A stretch of 64,000 nucleotides of DNA from JAAYYY01 sp964579295 (GCA_964579295.1 CAZOGK010000001.1:62001-126000), one strand, 5' to 3'. Shown: positions 24,278 to 32,776, numbered from the stretch's first letter. Notes: generated from the letters alone by a model not told the origin. A program made the numbers and translations.

Positions 24278-24305
24278 ATTCTAATGGATAATTTACTGTT
24301 GTCAA
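24278..24305 (-). promoter_or_regulatory. Promoter of the liv operon
   Basis: On the minus strand, TTGACA (24300-24305) is separated by 16 bases from TAGAAT (24278-24283). The predicted start is near 24271, giving a leader of about 245 bases before livK. Confidence 0.75.
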
Positions 24306-24426
24306 CCAGCAGCAACGGCCCGGCTCCTCTGTGCCAGAGCCGCGCTGGCGCGCCGTGCCCGTGCTCCCCGGCGCGCTGTTCCACTTTTGCTTGCCCGGTT
24401 TAGTACCGCCGCTATGCCAAAATGTG

Positions 24427-24432
24427 TACAAT
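24427..24432 (+). promoter_or_regulatory. Possible -10 element for gltA
   Basis: TACAAT, preceded by TG, lies about 85 bases before the gltA start. No convincing -35 hexamer is seen at the right distance. Confidence 0.35.
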
Positions 24433-24517
24433 AAGAGCAGGCGTTTGCTCTCGGTCCCGTGTGCAGGCGCCGGCTCGTGATCGCTGCTGTTTCCCACCGT
24501 TTGGCTTGGAGGAGAGG

Positions 24518-25807
24518 ATGACTAAGGAGACCCTGACAATCACCGATAACCGCACCGGCAAAAGCTACGAGGTCCCGATTGAGCATGGCACCATTCCCGC
24601 CATGAATCTGCGCCAGATTAAGGTCAACGAGGACGATTTTGGCCTCATGACCTACGATCCCGGCTATAAAAACACAGCATCTACCAAGAGTACGGTCACC
24701 TACATTAGCGGCTCAAAGGGCATCCTCGAATACCGGGGTTACCCCATCGACCAGATCGCCGAGCACAGCAATTACCTGGAAGCCGCCTATCTCATCCTTT
24801 TTGGCGAGCTGCCGACACGGGAGGAGCTGGCCGAATGGGAAAATAGCGTGCGTTACCACACGCTCATTCACGAGAATATGAAGGAGCTGTTCGAGGCTTT
24901 CCGCTACGACGCCCATCCGATGGGGATGCTCATCAGCAGTGTGGCGGCTCTCTCTACCTATTATCCGGAAGCCAAGGACGTGCTCGATCCCGAGAACCGG
25001 ATGCTGCAGATCAAGCGGCTGATCGCCAAGATGCCGACGCTGGCGGCCTTTGCCTATCGCTTCAGCATGGGTTTCCCGGTCAATTACCCGGACAACGACC
25101 TGAGCTACGCCGGCAATTTCCTCAACATGATGTTCAAGATGGTCGAGCCCAAATACCACCCCGACCCGGCCCTGGAGCGGGCGCTGGACATCCTCTTCAT
25201 CCTCCATGCCGATCATGAGCAGAATGCGGGGACGACGGCCATGCGTGTCGTGGGCAGCACGCTCTCCGACCCCTACAGCGCAGTGGCCGCGGCTGCCGCC
25301 GCCCTGTACGGGCCGCGTCATGGCGGCGCCAACGAGGCGGTGCTGCAGATGCTGGAAGAGATCGGCGATGTGAAGAACATCCCGTCCTATATCGAGCGCG
25401 TTAAGAAAGGCGAGTTTCGGCTGATGGGCTTCGGCCATCGCGTCTACAAAAACTACGATCCGCGCGCCCGTATCATCAAGCAGGCGGCCGACGATGTGTT
25501 TGCGGTAACCGGGCATAATCCACTGCTGGACACTGCCCTGGAGCTGGAGCGCATTGCCCTGGAGGACGATTATTTCGTGTCGCGCAGCCTCTACCCAAAC
25601 GTCGACTTCTACTCGGGCATCATCTACCAGGCGATGGGGCTGCCCACGAGCATGTTCCCGGTCATGTTCGCCATCCCGCGCACGGTCGGCTGGCTGACCC
25701 AGTGGCAGGAGCTGCTGGAGGATCGCGACCAGGCTATCGCCCGGCCGCGCCAGATCTTCCTCGGCGACCGCCAGCGCGAATATGTGCCCATCGACCAGCG
25801 CGCCTGA
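24518..25807 (+). CDS. gltA: Citrate synthase
   Basis: Condenses acetyl-CoA and oxaloacetate to citrate at the entry of the TCA cycle. The 429-residue type II-like protein has SKGILEYRGYPIDQIAEHS near residue 70, the catalytic HADHEQNAGTTAMRVVGS segment, GPRHGGANEAVL and the signature GFGHRVYKNYDPRA, with a late catalytic Asp region VDFYSGIIYQAMG. A methylcitrate synthase cannot be excluded by eye. GGAGGAGAGG lies directly before the ATG at 24518. A strong terminator follows 24 bases after the stop, so it is probably monocistronic. Confidence 0.96.
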   Translation: MTKETLTITDNRTGKSYEVPIEHGTIPAMNLRQIKVNEDDFGLMTYDPGYKNTASTKSTVTYISGSKGILEYRGYPIDQIAEHSNYLEAAYLILFGELPTREELAEWENSVRYHTLIHENMKELFEAFRYDAHPMGMLISSVAALSTYYPEAKDVLDPENRMLQIKRLIAKMPTLAAFAYRFSMGFPVNYPDNDLSYAGNFLNMMFKMVEPKYHPDPALERALDILFILHADHEQNAGTTAMRVVGSTLSDPYSAVAAAAAALYGPRHGGANEAVLQMLEEIGDVKNIPSYIERVKKGEFRLMGFGHRVYKNYDPRARIIKQAADDVFAVTGHNPLLDTALELERIALEDDYFVSRSLYPNVDFYSGIIYQAMGLPTSMFPVMFAIPRTVGWLTQWQELLEDRDQAIARPRQIFLGDRQREYVPIDQRA

Positions 25808-25831
25808 CCGTCTGGCGGCCACGGCGACAAG

Positions 25832-25862
25832 AAGCGCCGCGGTGCATAGCCGCGGCGCTTTT
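25832..25862 (+). terminator. Intrinsic terminator after gltA
   Basis: An 11-bp perfect stem (25832-25842 with 25850-25860, arm AAGCGCCGCGG) closes a 7-base loop and runs into TTTT. It ends 17 bases before the next gene on the same strand. Confidence 0.85.
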
Positions 25863-25878
25863 GCTGCCGGGTAGGCGC

Positions 25879-27837
25879 GTGGAGCTGCGCGCACCGGCGC
25901 TGTCGCGGCGGCAAGAAGCGGCGCTGGTTACGGCGCTGCTTCTCCTGGCGGCCGTGCTGCGCCTGGGCTGGCCCGGCCTGACCCATTTCCAGGCCGACGA
26001 GGCCCGCCTCTTCACGCGAGCGCTGGCGATGGCCCAGGAAGGCGAGCTGGCGACCCACGGCATTGCCAGCTCCATCGGCTTCCCCAACAGCCCGGTCAGC
26101 GTCTGGCTCTATGCCCTGCCGCTCCTTTTCTGGCCGCACGTCTACTCGGCTACTCTCTTTACCGGCTTCGCCAACCTGCTCGCCGTCGCCGGCTGCTGGT
26201 GGCTGGTCCGCCGCTACTTTGGCCCGCTGCCGGCGCTGGCGGCGCTGCTGCTCTTTGCCGTCGCTCCCTGGTCCCTCATTCACTCGCGGCGCATCTGGGC
26301 GCAGAACTTGCTGCCGCCCTTCGCCGTCGCCTGGGGGCTGGGCGCTTTGCTGGCTTTCGTCGAGCGCCGGCCCGCCTTTATCGTCCTCCACCTGCTGGCT
26401 CTGGCGCTGGCCGTGCAGGTGCATTTTGCCGGGCTGGCCCTACTCCCGGCAACTATGTTTTTCCTGGCGCTGTTCCGCCGCCGCCTGCATTGGCGTTACG
26501 GCGCGCTCGGCGCGCTGCTGGGCCTGCTCAGCGCGGCGCCATTCCTCGCTTACCTGCTCAGGTCGCCGCAGGACTCGTTCGCCAGCCTGGCCGGCCGGAG
26601 CGCCGGTATAGCCGGCTGGCAGCCTGAAGCCTGGCGCTATCTCTGGCTGCTCAGCAGCGGCAGCGAGCTGCACAGCCTGGCCGGCCCGGAGCAGTTCCGC
26701 GCCTATCTGGCTTCACTGCCGCCGCTGGCGCCCGTGTATCTCTTCCTGGGGACGCTCATGGCAACCGGGATAGGTTGGCTCGTCCGGCGCGCCTGGCGGC
26801 AGCGCGGGGAGCCGGAGGGCGAGCTGGCCCTTGTCCTGCTCGCCTGGCTGGCGGCGGCCCCGCTCTTCTTCCTCTTCTTTCCGCTGCCGGTCGTGCTCCA
26901 TTACCTGTTGCCGAGCTATCCCGTTCCTTTCATTGCCGGCGGGCTCGGCTTCTGGCTGCTGCTGCGCCTCCTGCAGCGCGCCCCGCGCGCCCGCCTGGCC
27001 GCAGCGGCCTTGCTCCTGGCCGCGCTTGCGCTGCAGCTCTGGGGATATGGGCGCCTCCACCAGCTTGCCGCCGACACGGCCACGCCTGGCGGCTTCAGCA
27101 CGCCGCTACGGTACCATCTAGAGGTCGTGGCGCAGGCAGAGGCCATGCGGCAGCAGCATGGTGGAGAGATCCTGGTCGCCAGTGACGGCGAGAGGCCGGA
27201 CATTGACGGTACAGCGGCCATCTACCAGGCGCTGCTGGCCGGCGTCCCGCATCGCTTTGTCGATGGCCGGCGTTCGGCGCTGTTTCCGGCTGCGCCCGCA
27301 GTCATCTTGCTGGCCGCCGCGGTCGGCGACGCCACCCCGGCCACGCGGCCGTACCTGGAAATGGCCGGCGACGAGAGGGAAATCCCGCTGCGGCAGGGCG
27401 AGGGCGCTGTCCGCCTGCTTGTCGTGCGCGAGGCGCCGCGGCCGGCCGTGGCCCTGCGCGAGCCGGCGCTCTTCGCCAACTCGGCGCGGCTCATCGGCTA
27501 CGACCCGCCGCAGCGCTGGCTAGAAGGACCGCAAAGCTGGCATCTCTACTGGCATCCTGGCGACAATCCCGACCCGGCCGACTACCATATCTTCAACCAT
27601 CTGCTCGACGCCCAGGGTGACCGTATTGCCCAGGCGGACGCTGCGGCGTTTGCGCCCTGGCAGTGGCGCGCGGGCGACACCGTGGTCAGCGCCTTTGAGC
27701 TGCCGCTTCCTGCCGCCGTTGCGCAGCCGCTCACCATACGCGTTGGTTTCTATCGCTACCCATCCCTGGAAAATGTGCCCGTCCTCGACATGGCGCTGAA
27801 TCCCGCGGCCGATTGGCTGGAGCTGCCCCTCGACTAG
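25879..27837 (+). CDS. Membrane glycosyltransferase, PMT/ArnT-like (GT39/GT83)
   Basis: Large membrane protein of 652 residues resembling enzymes that transfer sugars from polyprenyl-phosphate donors. An acidic first loop (HFQADEARLFTRALAMAQEG) follows the first helix, as in ArnT/PMT proteins, and about ten to twelve membrane segments occupy residues 10-390. The C-terminal 260 residues form a soluble domain of mixed strands on the outer face. The GTG at 25879 follows the gltA terminator by 17 bases. The promoter must therefore overlap the terminator or expression relies on read-through. The acceptor is unknown. Confidence 0.75.
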   Translation: MELRAPALSRRQEAALVTALLLLAAVLRLGWPGLTHFQADEARLFTRALAMAQEGELATHGIASSIGFPNSPVSVWLYALPLLFWPHVYSATLFTGFANLLAVAGCWWLVRRYFGPLPALAALLLFAVAPWSLIHSRRIWAQNLLPPFAVAWGLGALLAFVERRPAFIVLHLLALALAVQVHFAGLALLPATMFFLALFRRRLHWRYGALGALLGLLSAAPFLAYLLRSPQDSFASLAGRSAGIAGWQPEAWRYLWLLSSGSELHSLAGPEQFRAYLASLPPLAPVYLFLGTLMATGIGWLVRRAWRQRGEPEGELALVLLAWLAAAPLFFLFFPLPVVLHYLLPSYPVPFIAGGLGFWLLLRLLQRAPRARLAAAALLLAALALQLWGYGRLHQLAADTATPGGFSTPLRYHLEVVAQAEAMRQQHGGEILVASDGERPDIDGTAAIYQALLAGVPHRFVDGRRSALFPAAPAVILLAAAVGDATPATRPYLEMAGDEREIPLRQGEGAVRLLVVREAPRPAVALREPALFANSARLIGYDPPQRWLEGPQSWHLYWHPGDNPDPADYHIFNHLLDAQGDRIAQADAAAFAPWQWRAGDTVVSAFELPLPAAVAQPLTIRVGFYRYPSLENVPVLDMALNPAADWLELPLD

Positions 27838-27841
27838 CCTC

Positions 27842-28144
27842 TTATTCGCGCCAGTTGCGCGGGGTCAATGGCCTGACGCGGCGGCTGCCCGTGCCCAGCT
27901 CGGCGGCGACCGCCTGCCCGCGCTCGGTGAGCAGGTAGTTGGCCGCCGGGAACTTCATGTTGCTGTGGATCAGGCGCCGCCGCTCTAGCTGGCGTACTGT
28001 GCGCTCGGCCACGGGCTGCACCGCTCCCTCGCCAAGGGGATGCAGCCGGTGCTCCTTGCGCCCGTCGAGATAGCGGTGCGACTTCAGCGCCCAGCCTTGA
28101 GCCAGCCGGGCAATGACCTGTTCTGCTTCTACGCTGAGCTTCAT
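27842..28144 (-). CDS. Small winged-helix-like hypothetical protein, 100 residues
   Basis: Basic protein with the predicted pattern helix-helix-strand-turn-strand. An ERTVRQLERRRLI helix is followed by ANYLLTERGQAVAAEL, which resembles a winged-helix 'wing' ending. DNA or RNA binding is plausible, but no family is recognised. It is the last gene of a minus-strand set (radical SAM, 68-residue protein, this one). The ATG at 28144 lies 40 bases after the preceding stop and has no clear ribosome-binding site, so the start is uncertain. Confidence 0.6.
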   Translation of the reverse strand: MKLSVEAEQVIARLAQGWALKSHRYLDGRKEHRLHPLGEGAVQPVAERTVRQLERRRLIHSNMKFPAANYLLTERGQAVAAELGTGSRRVRPLTPRNWRE

Positions 28145-28184
28145 CTGGCTATATGGCCGGCTCTGGCCGCCGCTGCTGACCCAC

Positions 28185-28391
28185 TCACCCCAGCAGGTGG
28201 ATATACTTCTGCAGGTCGCGCTGGCGGATCTTCTGGTACTGCTCGCCGATGATCTCGGCCATCTCTTCGGGCGTGAGGCGGATGCTGAGGATATCCAGCG
28301 CATCTTCGGGCGATGCGCCATAGGCCAGCTTCTTCTTGCCGTTCTTCAGGTCGAACAGGTACATGTAATGCGGGTTGCTAAAGCTGCTCAT
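28185..28391 (-). CDS. 68-residue protein next to the radical SAM gene
   Basis: Small soluble protein without cysteine. An N-terminal aromatic stretch (NPHYMYLFDLKNGKKK) is followed by a helical segment LTPEEMAEIIGEQYQKIRQRDLQKYIHLLG. The latter reads like a two-helix module. It lies 11 bases downstream of the radical SAM gene on the same strand and is surely co-transcribed. It could be a partner, a specificity factor or a substrate of that enzyme; sequence alone does not tell. Confidence 0.7.
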   Translation of the reverse strand: MSSFSNPHYMYLFDLKNGKKKLAYGASPEDALDILSIRLTPEEMAEIIGEQYQKIRQRDLQKYIHLLG

Positions 28392-28402
28392 GGTGGTCCG
28401 TC

Positions 28403-29809
28403 TTATGCCTTAATCAGCGCCTCGGCAAAGTTGATATCCCGCTTCTGGTAGTTGGCCAGCCCGCGATTGATTTCGTCGTCGTAGTGCCCTGCCAGCAGCG
28501 CCCGGTAAAAGCCGTAATCCACGCCCTTTACTTTCTCATCGTCCGGGAAGCGATGGTAGTTGTCCTTCGACATCAGGCTCTTGCCCTCGGCGATGAGCTG
28601 GTTGCCCAGTGCCGAGCCGGGGTAGGGGGCGTAGTAGCTGATGGAGGGGAAGACGCGCTTCATCGTCTTCAACATACGTAGCGTCTTAAAGGCATCTTCG
28701 GGTAGCTCGCCGGGAATACCGAGCATGATATTGGCCCAGAACTTGGGCGGCTGCTTGCCCTGTCGCTCCATGTCGTCGCCGATGCGATTGGTCAGCTCGA
28801 TGGCGAAGAGGTTGTCCTCCTCGGTGCACTCCTTGTTGAGCAGCCGCAGGATACGGTCGCTGCCTGACTCAAAGCCGATGGAGATCGTGTTCCAGTTGGT
28901 TTCGCGGACCAGCGCTTCGTAGAGCGGCGCCCACTGGCGCACCGTGTCTGAGCGGGCGGCCGCCCAGTAGGGCCAGACCTTGTTAGCGCGCCGCGGGTAC
29001 TTCTCCAGCCACTCCTCCAGCCAGCTCGGATTCTGGAAGAACATCGAGTCGTGAATGACGACCGAGCCAAGCGGGCCGTAGGTTTCGTCAAGGAAGTTCA
29101 GCTCGTCGATGACCATATCGACCGGGCGGCGGCCCATGTTGGGAATGTAGGAGCTTTCGTTGCAGAAGACACACTGCCATGGGCAGACACGGCTGGTGAT
29201 GATCGTCGCTACGGGCGGCGGCCCCCAACCGCACTCCGGCTCCAGTGGCCAGTTGAAGTTGCGCTTCAGGTGGCGGCTTGCAGGCTGCGGCCAGAGGCTG
29301 CGGTCGATCATCGGCCACTCCTGCATGGAGCGCGAGCCGCGGCCGAGGAAGACGCGCGGGAAGTCGTCCGGGTTGCGCACCAGATCGACAATGACCCCCT
29401 CGCCCGGCCCCTGGCAGATCTTATCGAAGGCGGCGACGGCTTCCATTTCGTCCAGGGCCACGGTAGCATGCATGCCGCCGGCCATGACCAACCCATCAGG
29501 ATTAACCTCTTTAAAAATCTGCGCTGCCTTCAGGCCAGAGGGGTAGGTATAGCTGCGCACGTTCATCAGCATCATGCGGTAGCCCGGTAGCTGCTTGCGC
29601 AGCTCGTCCCAGGTGCGTACCGCGCGCGTGGAGAGAATATCGGTCTCAATACCGTTCTGGCGCAAAATGGTGCGCAGCAGGCCAAGCCCGTGATCCTGCC
29701 ACTGCTCGTGCGGGCCGTCGGGATTAACCAGGTCGCCCAGGTCTCCCAGATCCAGCCAGAGTATGTCGCTGCTGCGCTTATGTTTTTTGCGGTTGAGAAA
29801 ATCGAACAT
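28403..29809 (-). CDS. B12-binding-type radical SAM protein
   Basis: Radical SAM enzyme of 468 residues with a cobalamin-binding-like N-terminal domain (about 14-165, including PDGLVMAGGMHATV) as in the BchE/methyltransferase branch. The radical SAM core begins at CPWQCVFC (C209, C213, C216), which coordinates the [4Fe-4S] cluster. It continues with HDSMFFQNP, SIGFESGSDRIL, IMLGIPGE and a late YYAPYPGSAL. The class usually methylates or rearranges unactivated carbons. The substrate is unknown; two small proteins follow immediately and DUF2203 precedes it. Confidence 0.9.
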   Translation of the reverse strand: MFDFLNRKKHKRSSDILWLDLGDLGDLVNPDGPHEQWQDHGLGLLRTILRQNGIETDILSTRAVRTWDELRKQLPGYRMMLMNVRSYTYPSGLKAAQIFKEVNPDGLVMAGGMHATVALDEMEAVAAFDKICQGPGEGVIVDLVRNPDDFPRVFLGRGSRSMQEWPMIDRSLWPQPASRHLKRNFNWPLEPECGWGPPPVATIITSRVCPWQCVFCNESSYIPNMGRRPVDMVIDELNFLDETYGPLGSVVIHDSMFFQNPSWLEEWLEKYPRRANKVWPYWAAARSDTVRQWAPLYEALVRETNWNTISIGFESGSDRILRLLNKECTEEDNLFAIELTNRIGDDMERQGKQPPKFWANIMLGIPGELPEDAFKTLRMLKTMKRVFPSISYYAPYPGSALGNQLIAEGKSLMSKDNYHRFPDDEKVKGVDYGFYRALLAGHYDDEINRGLANYQKRDINFAEALIKA

Positions 29810-29855
29810 CGTCTTTAACCTGTATCAACCAGCATCTGTGCTGGCCCAACCCCGC

Positions 29856-30233
29856 CTATACCGGCTGGCGTCCATTGTAGCCGGTGTGTAGATCGTGATA
29901 GAAAGCCACCTGCGGCTCGCCGTAGCGCCAGCAGAGAAAGACTTCGCGCCCATCGATCTCCGCGAGAAAATCGACCAGCCCCGAGTTCGTATCTTTGAGA
30001 AAACAGCCATAGGCTTGGATGCGCGCCGCCAGGCGGCGGATTTTCTCAAACTCGGCGGCCATACTGGTCGCCGTGGCGCTGCCCACATCGCTTTGCAGAT
30101 CCTCTAGCATGTCGCCAAGATCGCCGCGGCTAACGACTACCCGGGCGCGCCGCTCCAGGAGCTGGGCTACCAAGGGCTCAATCGTCGGCAACAGCGCGTT
30201 GGCTTCCTCAACTGTAAAGAACCGTGGTCTCAT
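29856..30233 (-). CDS. DUF2203-family protein
   Basis: The 125-residue protein matches the DUF2203 pattern: an N-terminal FFTVEEANALLPTIEPLV helix, a long helical middle part, then GCFLKDTNSGLVDFLAEIDGR, VFLCWRYGE and an aromatic/His region ending in HTGYNGR. The function of the family is not known. AGGGGAAAG lies before the ATG. A hairpin separates it from the upstream erpA gene on the same strand. The following radical SAM gene starts 46 bases later. Confidence 0.85.
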   Translation of the reverse strand: MRPRFFTVEEANALLPTIEPLVAQLLERRARVVVSRGDLGDMLEDLQSDVGSATATSMAAEFEKIRRLAARIQAYGCFLKDTNSGLVDFLAEIDGREVFLCWRYGEPQVAFYHDLHTGYNGRQPV

Positions 30234-30255
30234 CTTTCCCCTGATTTATAAGCAA

Positions 30256-30288
30256 ACGAGGCGCCTTCAGCAAGCAAAGACGCCTCGT
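30256..30288 (-). terminator. Probable terminator after the erpA-like gene
   Basis: An 8-bp perfect stem (ACGAGGCG at 30256-30263 with 30281-30288) is followed on the minus strand by TTTGCTTATAAAT. The T run is interrupted, so termination may be partial. Confidence 0.5.
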
Positions 30289-30313
30289 CAGATAGCAAAC
30301 TGAGGGCCGTAGG

Positions 30314-30718
30314 CTAGTGACTGCAGCTGCCCCCGGCGCTCGCTCCAGCACCGCTCTGGTCGCCAGACGTCTTAAAGGAGTGGCCGCAGCCACAGGTCGC
30401 TACTGCGTTCGGATTCTCGATGTGGAAGCCGCCGCCCATCAAATTGTCGATGTAGTCGATGGTCGAGCCCATCAGGTACATCATGCTGGTTGGGTCGACA
30501 AAGACCTTGACCCCTTCCTGCTCGATAACGTGATCGTAGGCGCGCGGCTCGCCCTCGAGGGCCATGCCATATTGCATGCCGGAGCAGCCGCCGCCGGAGA
30601 CGAAAACGCGCAGGCCGTAGTCCGGCACCTGCTTCTGCTGCAGTAGATTGGATACCATCTTCACCGCTTCCGACGTGAGCCGGATGGTGTCTACATCGGT
30701 CTGTTCAATCACATCCAT
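30314..30718 (-). CDS. erpA: A-type iron-sulfur carrier (ErpA/IscA family)
   Basis: Accepts and delivers Fe-S clusters to target proteins. The 134-residue protein has the three family cysteines: Cys45 in SGGGCSGMQY and Cys109/Cys111 in ATCGCGHSF. The DPTSMMYLMGSTIDYID segment typical of the family lies between them. A Gly/Ala/Ser tail of about 18 residues with an extra cysteine (GGSCSH) follows the last motif. The exact subfamily (ErpA, IscA or SufA) is uncertain. It has its own consensus promoter with a palindrome in the leader. Confidence 0.9.
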   Translation of the reverse strand: MDVIEQTDVDTIRLTSEAVKMVSNLLQQKQVPDYGLRVFVSGGGCSGMQYGMALEGEPRAYDHVIEQEGVKVFVDPTSMMYLMGSTIDYIDNLMGGGFHIENPNAVATCGCGHSFKTSGDQSGAGASAGGSCSH

Positions 30719-30742
30719 TCGTTTTCACCCCTTCGCATGACC

Positions 30743-30757
30743 GCCTGACGTTCAGGC
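30743..30757. promoter_or_regulatory. Palindrome in the erpA leader
   Basis: GCCTGA-CGT-TCAGGC is a perfect 6-bp dyad about 35-45 bases downstream of the predicted transcription start and 25 bases before the coding region. Such a site could be an operator or a small hairpin. Confidence 0.45.
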
Positions 30758-30798
30758 ATCAATATTAGACCCTGCGTTGCAGAATTACCAATGTGCCG

Positions 30799-30827
30799 AT
30801 TGTAACAAGATCGGTATGGCCTGTCAA
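30799..30827 (-). promoter_or_regulatory. Consensus promoter of the erpA-like gene
   Basis: On the minus strand, TTGACA (30822-30827) is followed after 17 bases by TACAAT (30799-30804). It predicts a leader of about 75 bases. Confidence 0.85.
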
Positions 30828-30889
30828 TTTCTATCAAGGATGTCTGAAAAACTATGGCGCGGGAGCTGCCCACCGTGGTGACGCTCGCA

Positions 30890-30918
30890 TTGGCGCCACT
30901 GGAGCCGGTTGATAAAAT
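30890..30918 (+). promoter_or_regulatory. Promoter of aspS
   Basis: TTGGCG (30890-30895) and TAAAAT (30913-30918) are 17 bases apart. They give a leader of about 50 bases, which contains a small GGGGT/ACCCC stem. Confidence 0.6.
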
Positions 30919-30976
30919 TCCCCTTCATCTTTGCATGTGATCCCGGGGTCCATCACCCCATTAAGGAAGGTCTCTG

Positions 30977-32776
30977 ATGCTCAAGACGCATACGAACGGC
31001 GAGCTGCGCGCCGAGGACGTGGGAAAGGAAGTGACATTGGCCGGATGGGTGAATCGCCGCCGCGACATGGGCGGCGTCATCTTCATTGACCTACGCGACA
31101 GCGCTGGCAAGACCCAGGTCGTCGTCGACGCCGGCCATTCGCAGGCTGCCTTCGACGCCGCCGAAAACGTCCGCGGCGAATACGTGCTGCAGGTGCGTGG
31201 CGCGGTGCGGCGCCGCCCGGCCGGCCAGGAGAACCCGGAGATGGACACCGGCGACATCGAAGTCCACGCCGACGAGATCGTCGTGCTCAACGCAGCCCGC
31301 ACGCCGCCGTTTCAGATTGGGCGCGAAGAAAATGTGGATGAATCGCTGCGGCTCAAGTACCGCTATCTCGATCTGCGCCAGCCCGACATGCAGCGCAACC
31401 TGCGCATCCGCCATCAGGCTGTTAAATATATCCGCGATTTTCTGGACGAGCGCGGCTTCCTGGAGATTGAGACGCCTATTCTCTTCAAGAGCACGCCGGA
31501 AGGCGCGCGTGACTATCTGGTGCCCAGCCGCATCCATCCGGGCAAGTTCTACGCTCTGCCGCAGAGCCCGCAGCAGCTCAAGCAGCTGTTGATGGTCGGC
31601 GGCGTGGAGCGCTACTTCCAGATTGCTCGCTGCTTCCGCGACGAGGACCAGCGTGCCGACCGCCAGGTGGAGTTCACCCAGCTCGATCTGGAGATGAGCT
31701 TTGTCGAGCGCGACGACATTATCAACCTGGTCGAAGAGATGATCCGCGGCCTGGTCAACGGCTATAGTCTGCTGCCGCTGGCCTGGGAGGAATTTCCACG
31801 GCTCTCCTACCGGGAGGCGATGGAGCGGTATGGCACAGACCGCCCCGATTTGCGTTATGGGATGGAGCTGGTGGAAATCAGCGACATTGTGGCCGATAGC
31901 GCCTTCCGCGTCTTTGCCGAAAACGTCGCCGCCGGCCATCCGGTGAAGGCGATTCGCGCGCCGGGCCTGGGCCACTACAGCCGGCGCGAGATTGACGAGC
32001 TGGAAGCGCTGGCTAAAGAAGAAGGCGCCAAAGGGTTGGCCTGGCTGGCAATCGACCCCGAATCGCAGGAAATCCGCGGCTTCATCACCAAGTTTTTCCG
32101 CGTCGAGCAGCTCATCGAGCTGACCGAGCGCCTCGGCGCCGAGCCGGGCGACCTGATCCTCATTTCCAGCGATAGGGCGCACGTGGTCAACCGCGTGCTG
32201 GGCGCCCTGCGCGAGGAGCTGGGCCGGCGGCTTGGCTATAAGGATCGCGCCGAGCTGGCCTTTTGCTGGATTATAGACTTTCCACTCTTTGAAGAAGAGA
32301 TGGACGATGGGCACTATGCGCCCAGTCACCATATGTTCACTGCGCCGCAGCGCGCCCATATTCCGCTGCTGGACGAGAATCCCCACGCGGTGCTCAGCGA
32401 GCAGTACGACCTCGTCTGCAACGGCTACGAGGTCGCCGGCGGCAGCATCCGTATCCACGACCAGCAGCTGCAGCGCAAGATCATGGCGCTGATCGGCTTC
32501 TCGCTTGAGGACGCGCAGGCCCAATTCGGCCATATGCTGGAAGCGTTCGAATATGGCGCCCCCCCGCATGGCGGCATCGCGCCGGGCATCGACCGTCTGG
32601 TGGCCCTCATGGCCGGCGAGCCGAACATCCGCGAGGTGATTGCCTTCCCCAAGAGCCAGCAGGCGGCCGACCTGATGGCTGACGCGCCATCAGAGGTGGC
32701 GCCGCATCAGCTCGCCGAGCTACATATCCAGCTCGCGCCGCAAGCCAGGAAGCAGCTAACGGAAGAAACAGCCTGA
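30977..32776 (+). CDS. aspS: Aspartyl-tRNA synthetase
   Basis: Class II synthetase charging tRNA-Asp; 599 residues, the bacterial size including the inserted GAD domain (about 285-430). The anticodon-binding OB domain begins with GWVNRRRDMGGVIFIDLRD. Class II motif 2 is FQIARCFRDEDQRADRQVEFTQLD and motif 3 is GGIAPGIDRLVALMAG. The position corresponding to E. coli Leu30 is Met rather than the His of non-discriminating enzymes, so Asp-only charging is somewhat favoured. AGGAAGG lies 6 bases before the ATG. Confidence 0.97.
   Translation: MLKTHTNGELRAEDVGKEVTLAGWVNRRRDMGGVIFIDLRDSAGKTQVVVDAGHSQAAFDAAENVRGEYVLQVRGAVRRRPAGQENPEMDTGDIEVHADEIVVLNAARTPPFQIGREENVDESLRLKYRYLDLRQPDMQRNLRIRHQAVKYIRDFLDERGFLEIETPILFKSTPEGARDYLVPSRIHPGKFYALPQSPQQLKQLLMVGGVERYFQIARCFRDEDQRADRQVEFTQLDLEMSFVERDDIINLVEEMIRGLVNGYSLLPLAWEEFPRLSYREAMERYGTDRPDLRYGMELVEISDIVADSAFRVFAENVAAGHPVKAIRAPGLGHYSRREIDELEALAKEEGAKGLAWLAIDPESQEIRGFITKFFRVEQLIELTERLGAEPGDLILISSDRAHVVNRVLGALREELGRRLGYKDRAELAFCWIIDFPLFEEEMDDGHYAPSHHMFTAPQRAHIPLLDENPHAVLSEQYDLVCNGYEVAGGSIRIHDQQLQRKIMALIGFSLEDAQAQFGHMLEAFEYGAPPHGGIAPGIDRLVALMAGEPNIREVIAFPKSQQAADLMADAPSEVAPHQLAELHIQLAPQARKQLTEETA

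Larger units (their letters stand above)
24027..24517. other. Divergent intergenic region between livK and gltA (491 bases)
   Basis: I see no gene here. The region holds the livK promoter (24278-24305), a probable gltA -10 (24427-24432), and the long livK leader. The leader includes small dyads: GGGGT/ACCCC at 24129-24143 and a CAGC...GCTG dyad around a TTCG near 24091-24104. The part near 24190-24300 is AT-rich, with AATTGTCAATT-like symmetry near 24206-24217, and could hold operator sites. Confidence 0.6.

Noticed and set aside
31091..32569. 492-codon minus-strand frame over aspS
   Set aside because: It is antisense to the synthetase; the translated text shows no domain.
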